From contig NZ_CP151087.1 of assembly GCF_038396785.1 (NCBI RefSeq), positions 4,836,001 to 4,900,000 of the forward strand: a DNA stretch of 64,000 bases. Direction: 5' to 3'. Shown here piece by piece: positions 49,701-57,547 of this stretch; the first letter of the stretch is position 1; each line of letters opens with the position of its first letter. A program made the position numbers and the translations under genes. Source of the stretch: Sphingobacterium thalpophilum. Lineage in GTDB: Bacteria > Bacteroidota > Bacteroidia > Sphingobacteriales > Sphingobacteriaceae. Under the pieces are notes generated by a model. It was not told where the DNA came from. It saw nothing but the letters and a program-made list of their open reading frames with translations, and ran no database searches.

Positions 49701-51125
49701 CATTTTACCTTCAATCCCTACCAAAGCCAATATTGGTAAATAAACAATCAGAATAATGATCTCCCCAAAAGAAGCAGCCGATCTGATTTTGACTGCCGAT
49801 TCATAAACCTCTTCGTCCATCTCTTCTTGGGTCATCCTTCCTGGCTTACGCATACCCAAATGGTGCATGGTGGCCTCTACAATGATAACTGCTCCATCCA
49901 CAATCAAACCAAAATCAATCGCTCCGAGACTCATAAGGTTTCCGGAAACCCCGAAAAGGTTCATCATCGCAATAGCGAACAACATGGCCAGCGGGATTAC
50001 TGAAGCCACGACCAATCCGGCCCGCAAGTTTCCAAGAAAAAGCACCAGTACGAAAATAACGATTAAAGCACCTTCAATAAGGTTTTTCGCTACTGTGCTG
50101 ATGGCCCTGTCGACCAAAGCACTGCGGTCAAGAAAAGGCTCTATGGTCACACCTTCTGGTAAAGTCTTACTGATCCGGTCAATTTTGACTTTTACCTGCT
50201 GTACTACGTTGTTGGCATTTGCTCCTTTGAGCATCATGACAATTCCACCCACGGCTTCACCCTGTGCATCTGGGGTAGCCCTAGTTAAGGCACCATAACG
50301 GATAGAATTACCAATTTGTACAGTGGCAATGTCCCGGATCAGGACTGGTATACCACTGGGATTACTTTTAACAACGATCTCATTGATATCATCCAGACTA
50401 CTCACAAAACCTTCACTCCGTATGAAATATGCATTTGGTTTTTTATCGATGTAAGCGCCTCCGGTGTTCTGGTTGTTTTGTTCCAGCGAAGTAAACACAT
50501 CATTAATACTCAAGCTGAAACTCCGCAGCTTATCTGGGTCCAGAGCAATTTCGTACTGTTTCAAAAGACCGCCAAAACTATTCACCTCAGCAATGCCAGG
50601 AGTACCTAAAAGTTGTCTCCGCACAATCCAGTCCTGGATACTCCGCAGTTCCCTAGCAGTGTATTTTTTCTCAAAACCAGTTTTAGCATGGATGACATAC
50701 TGGTAAATCTCACCAAGCCCAGTAGAAATAGGTGAAATTTCCGGGTTACCTAAACCCTGAGGGATATTGTTTTTGGCTTCAGATAACTTTTCATTGACCT
50801 GTTGCCGTGCCCAATAAATGTCCACATCATCATGAAACACGATCGTCACTACAGACAATCCGAACCTTGAAATAGAACGGACTTGTTCAATTTCTGGAAT
50901 GGTAGACATAGTCTGTTCAACGGGATAAGATATCAAACGTTCGACTTCCTGGCTGGCCAGTGAAGGACTGAGGGTAATAACTTGTACCTGATTATTGGTA
51001 ATGTCAGGTACAGCATCTATAGGAAGCTGTCTAAGGGAGTAAACACCCCATGCGATTAATGCAAGGGTAAAAAGCCCAATAACAAGCTTGTTTTGTATAG
51101 AAAACTGAATGATTTTTTTCAGCAT
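46752..51125 (-). CDS. czcA: CzcA-type heavy-metal RND pump fused to an outer-membrane channel domain
   Basis: Start ATG at 51125 (MLKKIIQFSIQNKLVIGLF) gives 1457 residues. Residues 1 to about 1040 are an HME-RND pump; the proton-relay helix contains DFGLIVDGAVIIVEATMHH, the D-D-E arrangement of Zn/Co/Cd/Ni pumps rather than the copper type. After a signal-like hydrophobic segment (ATVAVIIVGLLLFAPSAKAQ) the last 400 residues are a TolC/OEP channel with its coiled-coil repeats (YQVKSAYSQLAYYVALQELY). Such fusions occur in several Bacteroidota. The fused channel would need processing or an extended linker to reach the outer membrane. Confidence 0.9.
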   Translation of the reverse strand: MLKKIIQFSIQNKLVIGLFTLALIAWGVYSLRQLPIDAVPDITNNQVQVITLSPSLASQEVERLISYPVEQTMSTIPEIEQVRSISRFGLSVVTIVFHDDVDIYWARQQVNEKLSEAKNNIPQGLGNPEISPISTGLGEIYQYVIHAKTGFEKKYTARELRSIQDWIVRRQLLGTPGIAEVNSFGGLLKQYEIALDPDKLRSFSLSINDVFTSLEQNNQNTGGAYIDKKPNAYFIRSEGFVSSLDDINEIVVKSNPSGIPVLIRDIATVQIGNSIRYGALTRATPDAQGEAVGGIVMMLKGANANNVVQQVKVKIDRISKTLPEGVTIEPFLDRSALVDRAISTVAKNLIEGALIVIFVLVLFLGNLRAGLVVASVIPLAMLFAIAMMNLFGVSGNLMSLGAIDFGLIVDGAVIIVEATMHHLGMRKPGRMTQEEMDEEVYESAVKIRSAASFGEIIILIVYLPILALVGIEGKMFGPMAQTVSFAILGAFLLSMTYVPMVSALFLSKNPTHKRNFSDRMMDFFHKYYHPMIKGALKRRKVVTITSIVLLAVSLFVFSRMGGEFIPNLEEGDFAVETRLLTGSSLSQTIDKVNQVSAILVKKFPEVKEVVGKIGAAEIPTDPMPMEACDLTIILKDKKEWTSAKTREELTEMMGDALKEVPGVSFGFSQPIQLRSNELISGVRQDIGIKIFGDDLTALTDFSKKIGSIVSSVEGAKDIYLEQAEGLPQIVVRIKRDRIAQYGLSVGTVNQALNAAFAGQSAGLVYEGEQRYDMVVRLSQENRQGIDDVKNVYVTAPNGNQVPLDQLAEIDFKIGPNQIQREDTKRRIIVGLNVRGRDIASVVEEIQTKIEKQIKLPPGYYITYGGQFENLREATKRLSVAVPVALLLILLLLYFSFGSVKQSLLIFSAIPMAAIGGIFALLLRGMPFSISAGVGFIALFGVAVLNGIVLITEFNRLKNLGKYTLNDIVLKGTELRLRPVLMTATVASLGFLPMAISTAAGAEVQKPLATVVIGGLITSTILTLIVLPVLYTYFEKWKGKTKPISTATVAVIIVGLLLFAPSAKAQTQGRPLTMGQAIQTAINNNESMKASGLQINQQQALRGSSFDLGKTNFDVQYGQFNSIKKDNNFSVSQSIPNPGVFRNQRGLYDARIKGAELNLSVTRNELSYQVKSAYSQLAYYVALQELYKSQDSVYSNFLKAATLRYKAGETNLLESTTAETQYNEVLNQMSKNRSDILAFTAELQRLLNSKEPIEVTKDQFKQDEYSNVALDSAISANPLLALQRQQIIIADKALALEKSRSGPDFTVGYFNQSIIGAQNVNGADQYFSGSKRFQGIQAGIALPIFFKPFSSRVKAARIEKEVAETQFNLFETNLQGQYKQAYQDLQKNSRSIDYYKKSALPNVNLILKQSQIAFQNGEIGYVEYLQALRTYSEIRFNYLQAINQYNQSVYTLQYLMGL

Positions 51126-51214
51126 CGTATTAAAATTAGGTGTAAAATAAATTTGAAAAATGCAACATGCATCATTCCCAAGGAATGATAACAAGGCATG
51201 ACTCTAAAGTTAAA

Positions 51215-51538
51215 TTAACCTAATTGTGGCGGTTGCCAGATTGCTAAAGGAGTAGAAACTACTTTAGCAGGATGGGAATTTGGATAGGCAACTTGTAAAA
51301 AAATGACAACAATGGCAGGAAACGTTGTACGGTAAAGAAAGGTAGGAACATTGCAACAAGTGCAGACACAAAACGGAGAACAGGCGTCTCCTTTAGTGTT
51401 TTTATGACTTTCAGAAGAAGAATGATTGGACGTTGTAAAATCAGAACGGGTTTTATTGTGCCTTATTGCAGCATCTGCACATGGAGCAAAGCTCAATGCG
51501 ATTACTATAGTGCAAATAAATAAGCTCCAAAATCTCAC
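51215..51538 (-). CDS. Small exported Cys/His-rich protein upstream of the RND pump
   Basis: The frame extends to a TTG at 51634, but a GTG at 51538 places a signal peptide at the very N-terminus (RFWSLFICTIVIALSFAPCADA) and is preferred. The mature part holds a cysteine cluster (CSPFCVCTCCN) and several His, so metal binding is likely. It resembles the small DUF6660-type proteins that accompany CzcA operons in Bacteroidota. The gene precedes czcA by about 90 bases and is probably in the same operon. Confidence 0.65.
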   Translation of the reverse strand: MRFWSLFICTIVIALSFAPCADAAIRHNKTRSDFTTSNHSSSESHKNTKGDACSPFCVCTCCNVPTFLYRTTFPAIVVIFLQVAYPNSHPAKVVSTPLAIWQPPQLG

Positions 51539-51711
51539 TTTCTTATTTTTGATTTTGTCAAAAGTATAAAAAAAAATCAATTCCAACAAATTATTTATAA
51601 AATAGAGATTTTTCTTATTGACCGAAGCGCACAATTAAATCTTGTCATCAATTTACATCAGATGTTCCATGTCGTTTAGTGATCCAGACATGAAAAACAT
51701 AGCCATTATCT

Positions 51712-52237
51712 TTATTTCGTTTTTTGAATCAATAGCTTTTCGCAAGCAATTTGGCTAAGTACTACATTTCTTCTTCCATCATAACTAACTTCCCTAGTTC
51801 CGTCAAAAGCTTCTATTAAATTAATTGTAAGGACAGTTCCCAGTTTTAAATCCTTACTGTTTAAAAACTTCAAGAAATCATCAGACGAGTGAATGACACC
51901 AGAAAGTTTAATTGTTTCTCCCACAATGCATTCACTCAACTTTATTTGATAAGGAACCTCAACCTTTCCATGTCTATCGGGTATTGGTGCTCCGTGAGGA
52001 TCAAATTTTGGACAACCAAGGAGCTCATCCATTTTATCGAAAAAAAGGTTAGAACTTACATGCTCAACCTGTTCAGCAATATCATGAACTTCATCCCAGC
52101 CAAACCCCATTTTTTCTACTAAATACATCTCAATAAGGCGGTGTTTTCGAACAATTAAGGCCGCATCCTTTTTACCAGCTTCAGTTAGGGTAACAGGTTT
52201 ATAGGTCATATGGAGGTTTCGCTTATATTGACCACCT
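51712..52237 (-). pseudogene. DtxR/MntR-family metal regulator truncated at its 5' end by an IS
   Basis: The sequence from TYKPVTLTEAGKKDAALIV onwards covers the dimerisation domain (RKHRLIEMYLVEKMGFGWDE, VHDIAEQVEHVSS) and the FeoA-like C-terminal domain of the family. The helix-turn-helix of about 55 residues that should precede it is missing. The frame instead runs into the terminal repeat of an ISL3 element (from 52238). The remaining part could bind metal but not DNA. It would have regulated metal transport, probably the efflux genes behind it. Confidence 0.82.
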
Positions 52238-53979
52238 GATTTCGGAATAAAGTGGTTCTTCCCCACTTTTGGTGGTCAAGACGGAGCGTATAATACACGT
52301 TTCCTCAATAAGTCAAACCCCGCTCTACCATACATCTGCCTCTTAATCATTTTCAGTCGGTTCACGTTTCCTTCCACGGGACCATTACTCCATGGTAAGG
52401 TGAGCGCATTTTCAACAGCGGGGCAATCGGCGAGCAGTCCTTTTGCGAATGATGCTATTTCTTTTAGTCCCGAGGTGCTTGATTTCTCGATCCACTCCCT
52501 CAATTTTGTATCGCCCGACTTCTCAGCCATTATTTTACGGAAGGATTGCACTAGGATAAAAGTCTTATTCAGCTCTTTGGAGGATTTGCATAATTCGCGG
52601 ATGATATTCCGTTGGTCATCCCACAGATTTTGTTGATCTGACAGAAACCATATCGCCGCTGATGATGGTTTAAAAGTTGCTGCACCATGATTCGGTAATT
52701 CTTTAGTGAACCCAGCTTTTTTGCCCACTCGGATCCCATAGAATTTCAAGCCTTCTGAGAAAGTTGAATAGGCTCCCTTATATCCTTGGGTTCTGAGCTC
52801 CTGCCACAATGTGGTGATCAATATGCTCGGCTCTTCCTCCATACGCTTTTTTATATGCGTAAAGAATTTTTCAAGCGGATTAATCTTGCATTGAGATTTC
52901 CGGGGCAAGGTCTCCATGTCCAGATAGTTTTTGACGGTTTGTCTGTGCATGCACAGATGCCGTGCCATGGCACGTATGGAATATCCTTTTTTCTGTAATT
53001 CCTTCAGTTGCTCAAACCGCTTTAAGCGGATCCCGCCATGAGCTGAATCCGGAGAGCTTCTGTTTTCAGATAGTGAGCTTTGATTTTCAGCTATTTGTTG
53101 ATCGTCAACCCGCAACTGCTTATTGGCCAACAAAGCTGTGGCTTTGCTGTAATGCCTAATCAAAACTTTCTGTACCGCCTCACTTAAATTTTTCAACAAG
53201 TGCCAACGATCGGTGACCTGGATAGATTGGGGAGCACCCAAAGTAATTGCTTTTTGATAGTTACTGTATCTATCCCGGCTCATTACTTCAATCTCTGGAC
53301 GTTCCTGTAGCCATTTACGCAATGTCTCCTGTTCACGGTCTGGTAATAGATCTATCACTTTCCCTGTGTGGAGATTGACCAAAATACTACCGTAACTTTT
53401 CCTTTTTTTGTAAGCCCAATCGTCTACGCCAATGGCGGTTACACCTTTTGCTGGTGAAAAATCGCTTTTTTCAATCAACCGTAGTATAGTCGTATCGCTA
53501 GTGGGTATCGACAATATGGTACAAATCCGCTGAGCAGGCCTTCCTCCGGCAAGAAGCCCAAGTTGTCTGATCTTACTTTCCAGACGCTCAGTCCTCCGTT
53601 TATATGGCCTGAAATGACTCTCGAACCTCTCGGTGAATATTTTGAACGGACATTCGTCTTGATGACAATAAAATTTACGAGAGCGAAGAATAATTCTGGA
53701 AGTTTTACCAAAGACAGGAAGGTCTGCGATCTTGCGGGTGTAATAGCTGTGGATTCTTTTCGAAGTGATGCAGCAGTTTGGGCAGACAGCACTTCGGGTA
53801 GTACTCTGCACATAAACTACCAGTACATCTTGCTGGTTATCTACTGATATAATCCTAAAGTTATCACCATCGTCCGAAAAAACAAGTTTTGATGCATTCA
53901 TTAAAATATGAACGCTAATTGAAGACAAATATGATGGTATTACCACCAAAAGTGCGGAAGAACCAGTTTATCCGAAATC
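52238..53979. mobile_element. ISL3-family insertion sequence
   Basis: Imperfect inverted ends of nearly 40 bases share GATTTCGG, then TGGTTCTTCC and CACTTTTGGTGG (left from 52238, right to 53979). One complete transposase gene lies inside. No target-site duplication is found; both neighbouring genes are missing their 5' ends. The insertion was therefore accompanied by a deletion or followed by rearrangement. Confidence 0.85.
52276..53949 (-). CDS. ISL3-family transposase
   Basis: The 557-residue protein has an N-terminal zinc-finger region (TRSAVCPNCCITSKRIHSYY), the DDE-type ISL3 core (GVDDWAYKKRKSYGSILVNL, RDRYSNYQKAITLGAPQSIQV, TDRWHLLKNLSEAVQK) and the C-terminal catalytic part (LPWSNGPVEGNVNRLKMIKR) with the final Glu. 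Its length is normal and no break is seen, so the element may still be active. Confidence 0.95.
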   Translation of the reverse strand: MVVIPSYLSSISVHILMNASKLVFSDDGDNFRIISVDNQQDVLVVYVQSTTRSAVCPNCCITSKRIHSYYTRKIADLPVFGKTSRIILRSRKFYCHQDECPFKIFTERFESHFRPYKRRTERLESKIRQLGLLAGGRPAQRICTILSIPTSDTTILRLIEKSDFSPAKGVTAIGVDDWAYKKRKSYGSILVNLHTGKVIDLLPDREQETLRKWLQERPEIEVMSRDRYSNYQKAITLGAPQSIQVTDRWHLLKNLSEAVQKVLIRHYSKATALLANKQLRVDDQQIAENQSSLSENRSSPDSAHGGIRLKRFEQLKELQKKGYSIRAMARHLCMHRQTVKNYLDMETLPRKSQCKINPLEKFFTHIKKRMEEEPSILITTLWQELRTQGYKGAYSTFSEGLKFYGIRVGKKAGFTKELPNHGAATFKPSSAAIWFLSDQQNLWDDQRNIIRELCKSSKELNKTFILVQSFRKIMAEKSGDTKLREWIEKSSTSGLKEIASFAKGLLADCPAVENALTLPWSNGPVEGNVNRLKMIKRQMYGRAGFDLLRKRVLYAPS

Positions 53980-54368
53980 TACAACCAGTAAAGTGGAGCT
54001 ATGCGGCAAAAAAAATCAATGCAAGTGAGGCTGTACTTTATTTAAAGGCAACAATAGATGATGGCTGGCATCTCTATTCTCAGCATATTGCAGAGGGTGG
54101 GCCTATTAAAACATCAATCAAATTTGCCCCTTCCTCATCATTTACCCTAATTGGAAAAACTATTGAGCCAAAACCAACAACAACTTTTGAAAAAGTTTTC
54201 AATATGAAAGTGAGTTTTTTTTCCAAACAAGTCATATTCCAACAGAAAATAAAGTTTAAACCAGGAGCGACTAATGTCAAAGGCAGTATCGAGTATATGG
54301 TTTGTGATGATAAGCAATGTCTTCCACCGGAAGAGGTATCTTTTACCATACCTCTTAATAAAAATTAA
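53980..54368 (+). pseudogene. DsbD N-terminal-like domain protein, 5' end lost to the IS
   Basis: From 53980 the frame reads QPVKWSYAAKKINASEAVLY, DGWHLYSQHIAEGGP and MVCDDKQCLPPEEVSFTIPL. This matches the free-standing thiol:disulfide interchange (DsbD-alpha-like) domain proteins of Bacteroidota, with its cysteine pair (CDDKQC). The signal peptide that should precede it is replaced by IS-derived codons (MKTNMMVLPPKVRKNQF), so export is probably lost. It is followed directly by the phosphoesterase gene. Confidence 0.8.
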
Positions 54369-55109
54369 ATGAAAATAGCACTTTTATCAGACATACATGC
54401 AAATTTACCGGCGCTAGAGGCCGCATTTGCACATATTGAGAAGCAAAAGCCAGACGCAGTTTATTGTCTTGGTGATTTGATAGGATACAACACTTGGCCC
54501 AATGAAGTTATAAGAGAAATCAGGGCCCGTAAAATAGCCACATTAGCTGGCAACCATGATCTAAAAGTTTTAAATCTTAAAGCAGTCAATGTAAATGAAC
54601 TTCAAGAATCTGGGAAAAATTATGCCTACCATATTGTAGGAAAACAGGAACGCAATTATTTACTTACACTTCCCGCACATATACGTCTGGAATTTAAGTT
54701 GAATGATGATACCCTTAACATTTTGCTGGTGCATGGTAGTCCCCGCAGTGTAGATGAATATGTTTTAGAAGATACTGAAGAAACCTATGTACTGCAATTA
54801 ATGGAAGAAGCTCAGGCAGATATACTTTGCGTTGGACACTCCCACAAGCCATATCACAGGATTATTCAAGCTGCATCTGGCAGTCCAAAGCATATCATAA
54901 ATACAGGTTCAATCGGTAAACCTAAAGACAACAATCCTTTTGGTGGTTATGTTATGCTCGAATTGTCGGAAGCCAAATCCGGTATTTCAAATGAAAACAT
55001 AAAAGTTGATTTTTTGCGATTTGAATATGACGTAGAAAAAGCAGCACAAGCAATTGAACAAAGTCCTTTACCAAACGAGTTTGCAGACAGATTAAGAAAA
55101 GCATACTAA
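54369..55109 (+). CDS. Calcineurin-like metallophosphoesterase (YfcE/MJ0936 type)
   Basis: The 246-residue protein has the family's metal-ligand motifs in order: LLSDIHANLPAL, CLGDLIGYNTWPNEVI, TLAGNHDLKV, LLVHGSPR and CVGHSHKPYHR, then NTGSIGKPKD. Such enzymes hydrolyse phosphodiesters of small or nucleic acid substrates using two metal ions. The start codon is immediately after the preceding stop. Its role in a metal island is unclear. Confidence 0.9.
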   Translation: MKIALLSDIHANLPALEAAFAHIEKQKPDAVYCLGDLIGYNTWPNEVIREIRARKIATLAGNHDLKVLNLKAVNVNELQESGKNYAYHIVGKQERNYLLTLPAHIRLEFKLNDDTLNILLVHGSPRSVDEYVLEDTEETYVLQLMEEAQADILCVGHSHKPYHRIIQAASGSPKHIINTGSIGKPKDNNPFGGYVMLELSEAKSGISNENIKVDFLRFEYDVEKAAQAIEQSPLPNEFADRLRKAY

Positions 55110-55120
55110 AATATAGCATT

Positions 55121-55501
55121 ATGAAAAACCCAGAAAACAATCTTTATTCAAAAGAACACACGTGGCTTAAAATAGAAGGTGAAACTGCTTTAGTTGGGAT
55201 CACTTTTTTTGCTCAGTCAGAACTAGGAGAAATTGTATATGTCGATCTTCCTAAACCGGGCACATCTTTTAAACAAGATGAAGAATTTGGCTCAGTGGAG
55301 GCTTTAAAAACTACAAGCGATCTATTTATGCCAATCTCGGGAGAAATCATTGAAATCAACGAAGAGCTCAATAAAAATCCCGAATGGATCAATACAGATC
55401 CGTTTGGACAAGGATGGATGGTTAAAATAAAAATTTCGCAACCTTCCGAGGCTGAAAATTTATTGTCAGCAGATTCCTACAGAGAAATGGTGGGAATGTA
55501 A
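55121..55501 (+). CDS. gcvH: Glycine cleavage system H-like lipoyl protein
   Basis: The 126-residue protein has the complete H-protein fold, including EHTWLKIEGETALVGIT, SELGEIVYVDLPKPG and the lipoylation site in FGSVEALKTTSDLFMPISG with its Lys. H protein shuttles the aminomethyl group between P, T and L proteins, none of which is encoded nearby. As a stand-alone copy in an island it may be a duplicate or a lipoyl carrier for another reaction. It lies 11 bases after the phosphoesterase. Confidence 0.9.
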   Translation: MKNPENNLYSKEHTWLKIEGETALVGITFFAQSELGEIVYVDLPKPGTSFKQDEEFGSVEALKTTSDLFMPISGEIIEINEELNKNPEWINTDPFGQGWMVKIKISQPSEAENLLSADSYREMVGM

Positions 55502-55665
55502 TTAAGAAATCAAAAAATCTGAATATCGATTAGCAGGTAATAAAGTACAATTCAATGTGACGATAAAAGAGAATAAAGATGGCCAATGACCTTGTAGATT
55601 TTTGCAAAAGAAAGTTGCCAGCTACTTGATGTCCGGTACAAAAAACGTAACCAAATCTAAATACT

Positions 55666-56064
55666 ATGCCAGCGAAAAAAAGTGACTATGAGCCTTTGGA
55701 AAAGCAACTATCTGAATTTATGAGAGCAATGGCCCATCCAGCCAGGATGGCCATCATGATGCGGCTTGCTAAAGAAGAAAATTGTATCAGTGAGACATCG
55801 ATTGACGATTTGCCAATCGTAGAATCGTCGGTTGTAAAACATCTGAAGGCCTTAGAAAACGCTGGCCTGATAAAAGGCAGTACTTCTATCGTGAGGTCGA
55901 GCTACTGCATAAATTGGGATGCTTTTTGGTCATTTTCTGATCTTTTTAAAATGATTTTTAATGACTTTGCAGAGAAGGTGGCAAAACAAGATTGTAGAAG
56001 CAAAGTGACAGGAAAAATTCTGCAAATAGGTTGGGCAAGTTCATTGATTTTGTTAGCACAATAA
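55666..56064 (+). CDS. ArsR-like winged-helix transcriptional regulator
   Basis: The 132-residue protein has an ArsR-type helix-turn-helix: FMRAMAHPARMAIMMRLAKE, then IDDLPIVESSVVKHLKALEN, AGLIKG and a wing. Cysteines at the C-terminal part (YCINW, QDCRSK) could be sensing residues. It directly precedes a broken MFS gene, its likely former target. Confidence 0.8.
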   Translation: MPAKKSDYEPLEKQLSEFMRAMAHPARMAIMMRLAKEENCISETSIDDLPIVESSVVKHLKALENAGLIKGSTSIVRSSYCINWDAFWSFSDLFKMIFNDFAEKVAKQDCRSKVTGKILQIGWASSLILLAQ

Positions 56065-56070
56065 ATTTTC

Positions 56071-56229
56071 GTGTATAAATATCGTTTAACCATTCTTGTA
56101 CTTTCTCAATTCTTTTGTACTTCTCTTTGGTTTGCAGGAAATTCAGTTATTGAAAACACTCAAAATGCGAATGATTCGGTATTATTGGGTCACCTTTCAA
56201 CCGCGGTACAGGCTGGATTTATTATTGAA
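56071..56229 (+). pseudogene. MFS transporter gene, 5' fragment cut by an IS5 element
   Basis: The frame opens with GTG and reads YKYRLTILVLSQFFCTSLWF, AGNSVIENTQ, LGHLSTAVQAGFI, the first two membrane helices of an MFS permease. It breaks off at the IS terminal repeat at 56230. Nothing recognisable of the rest is present on the other side of the IS. Confidence 0.8.
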
Positions 56230-57523
56230 GACCGTTGCAAAATAATGTTGATATTTTCTGATCGGTTATTTTTGCTTTTTTTTGCAGTTTTTTCCGATTT
56301 GGATTCGGAAATCTAGTTGCGTTTTCTTGAAAAATCCTCTTTTTGAGGCCTTTTCAACTGCTTAATTTGTGTTTTTTATTGCATTGGACACAAGTATCCC
56401 AGGTGATCTGTAAAGATTGTACGCCATGGCTTCCATTAGATTTTGTGTATGCATTTTGGCGATCCCCTTATACCTTGCACAGCTTGAGTTGAACCATCGC
56501 CGGATGCTCCCGAAGGTCCGTTCAACTTTGAACCTGATCTTGCCGATCAGTTTGTTTCTTAACTTCTCTCTTTCGGTTAACGCTGTTCCTTTCTTTGCCT
56601 TATGCAAGATCCTGCTTTTTAGCTTTCCTGATTTGATCAATTCCTCATTTTTAGAGGAACGATATCCCTTGTCAGCATAGATATGGATGCCCTTTGGAAG
56701 GTCAGCCGAAGATATTACCTGTTGAAGATTGGCAATTTCATTTACATTTGCTGGAGTGGTTACCACGCCCAGAACCAGGCCTTCTGTATCGGTGACATAA
56801 TGCTTTTTATAGCCATAACGTGTTTTCCCAGCCTTCTTTATCCAACGAGCTTCATGGTCAACACCCGGGCTCTCTTGTTGGATCAATAACTGTTCACTAT
56901 TCTCTTTATCCAGCTCAGAATCTTCGCGAGGATGTTCACTACGGTCACTTTCGATCTCGTAAATAACTTTGCCTTTTGGTTTTAGCGGAGAATCAACAAT
57001 ACTGGCATCAACGATAGCTCCACGTTTTACCAATATTTTATGTTTATTCAACTGCTTGTTCAGCTCCTTGAATAGATTCTCATAAACACCCTTTTCTGTC
57101 AGCGAGCTGCGAAAACGGCTAATAACACTGTGATCGGGAACCGAATCGTCCAAACTGATGCCAACAAAGCGACTAAAGGAGATACTGTCGTTTATACGGT
57201 CTTCTACTTCGTAGTCACTCAGACCATACCAGGTCTGTAGAAGTGTCATTTTGAAGAGGACAAGACCAGAATAACTAGGGCGTCCCATTTTGCTTTCCCC
57301 TTTGTGGTAATGCTTGTTGATAATATTTGAAATCGGACGCCAATTTACCAATGTATTGATCTGATCGAAGAATTCCTGCTTGATTTTCCGTCTTTGAACC
57401 ATGTAATCAACAAAGCTAACTTTTTCTGTCTTTTCCATACCTTAAATATAACGAAAATCAACAAGAAACAAATTAAAAACTTGAATATCAATAAAATAAA
57501 AACCAAACACTTTTGCAACGGTC
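56230..57523. mobile_element. IS5-family insertion sequence
   Basis: The terminal inverted repeats GACCGTTGCAAAA (56230-56242) and TTTTGCAACGGTC (57511-57523) are perfect over 13 bases. They enclose 1294 bp with one intact transposase gene. A convincing target duplication is not seen. Confidence 0.88.
56362..57438 (-). CDS. IS5-family DDE transposase
   Basis: The 358-residue protein has the IS5-type core: VDASIVDSPLKPKGK with the first Asp, HIYADKGYRSSKN with the second, and VERTFGSIRRWFNSSCARYKG with the Glu of the Y-(2)-R-(3)-E-(6)-K-type region. The N-terminal part includes the MGRPSYSGLVLFKM region common in the family. It appears intact. Confidence 0.94.
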   Translation of the reverse strand: MEKTEKVSFVDYMVQRRKIKQEFFDQINTLVNWRPISNIINKHYHKGESKMGRPSYSGLVLFKMTLLQTWYGLSDYEVEDRINDSISFSRFVGISLDDSVPDHSVISRFRSSLTEKGVYENLFKELNKQLNKHKILVKRGAIVDASIVDSPLKPKGKVIYEIESDRSEHPREDSELDKENSEQLLIQQESPGVDHEARWIKKAGKTRYGYKKHYVTDTEGLVLGVVTTPANVNEIANLQQVISSADLPKGIHIYADKGYRSSKNEELIKSGKLKSRILHKAKKGTALTEREKLRNKLIGKIRFKVERTFGSIRRWFNSSCARYKGIAKMHTQNLMEAMAYNLYRSPGILVSNAIKNTN

Positions 57524-57547
57524 TTTAATGGCTTTGTAAGAACCATT

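Noticed and set aside
52238..53979. Target-site duplication of the ISL3 element
   Set aside because: The 8 bases on either side of the inverted ends do not match, whichever nearby boundary is chosen.
55502..55665. Coding in the spacer before the ArsR-type gene (short frame ending IKENKDGQ)
   Set aside because: A frame of about 22 codons looks protein-like but has no start and no identifiable family; it may be a gene scrap but cannot be supported.
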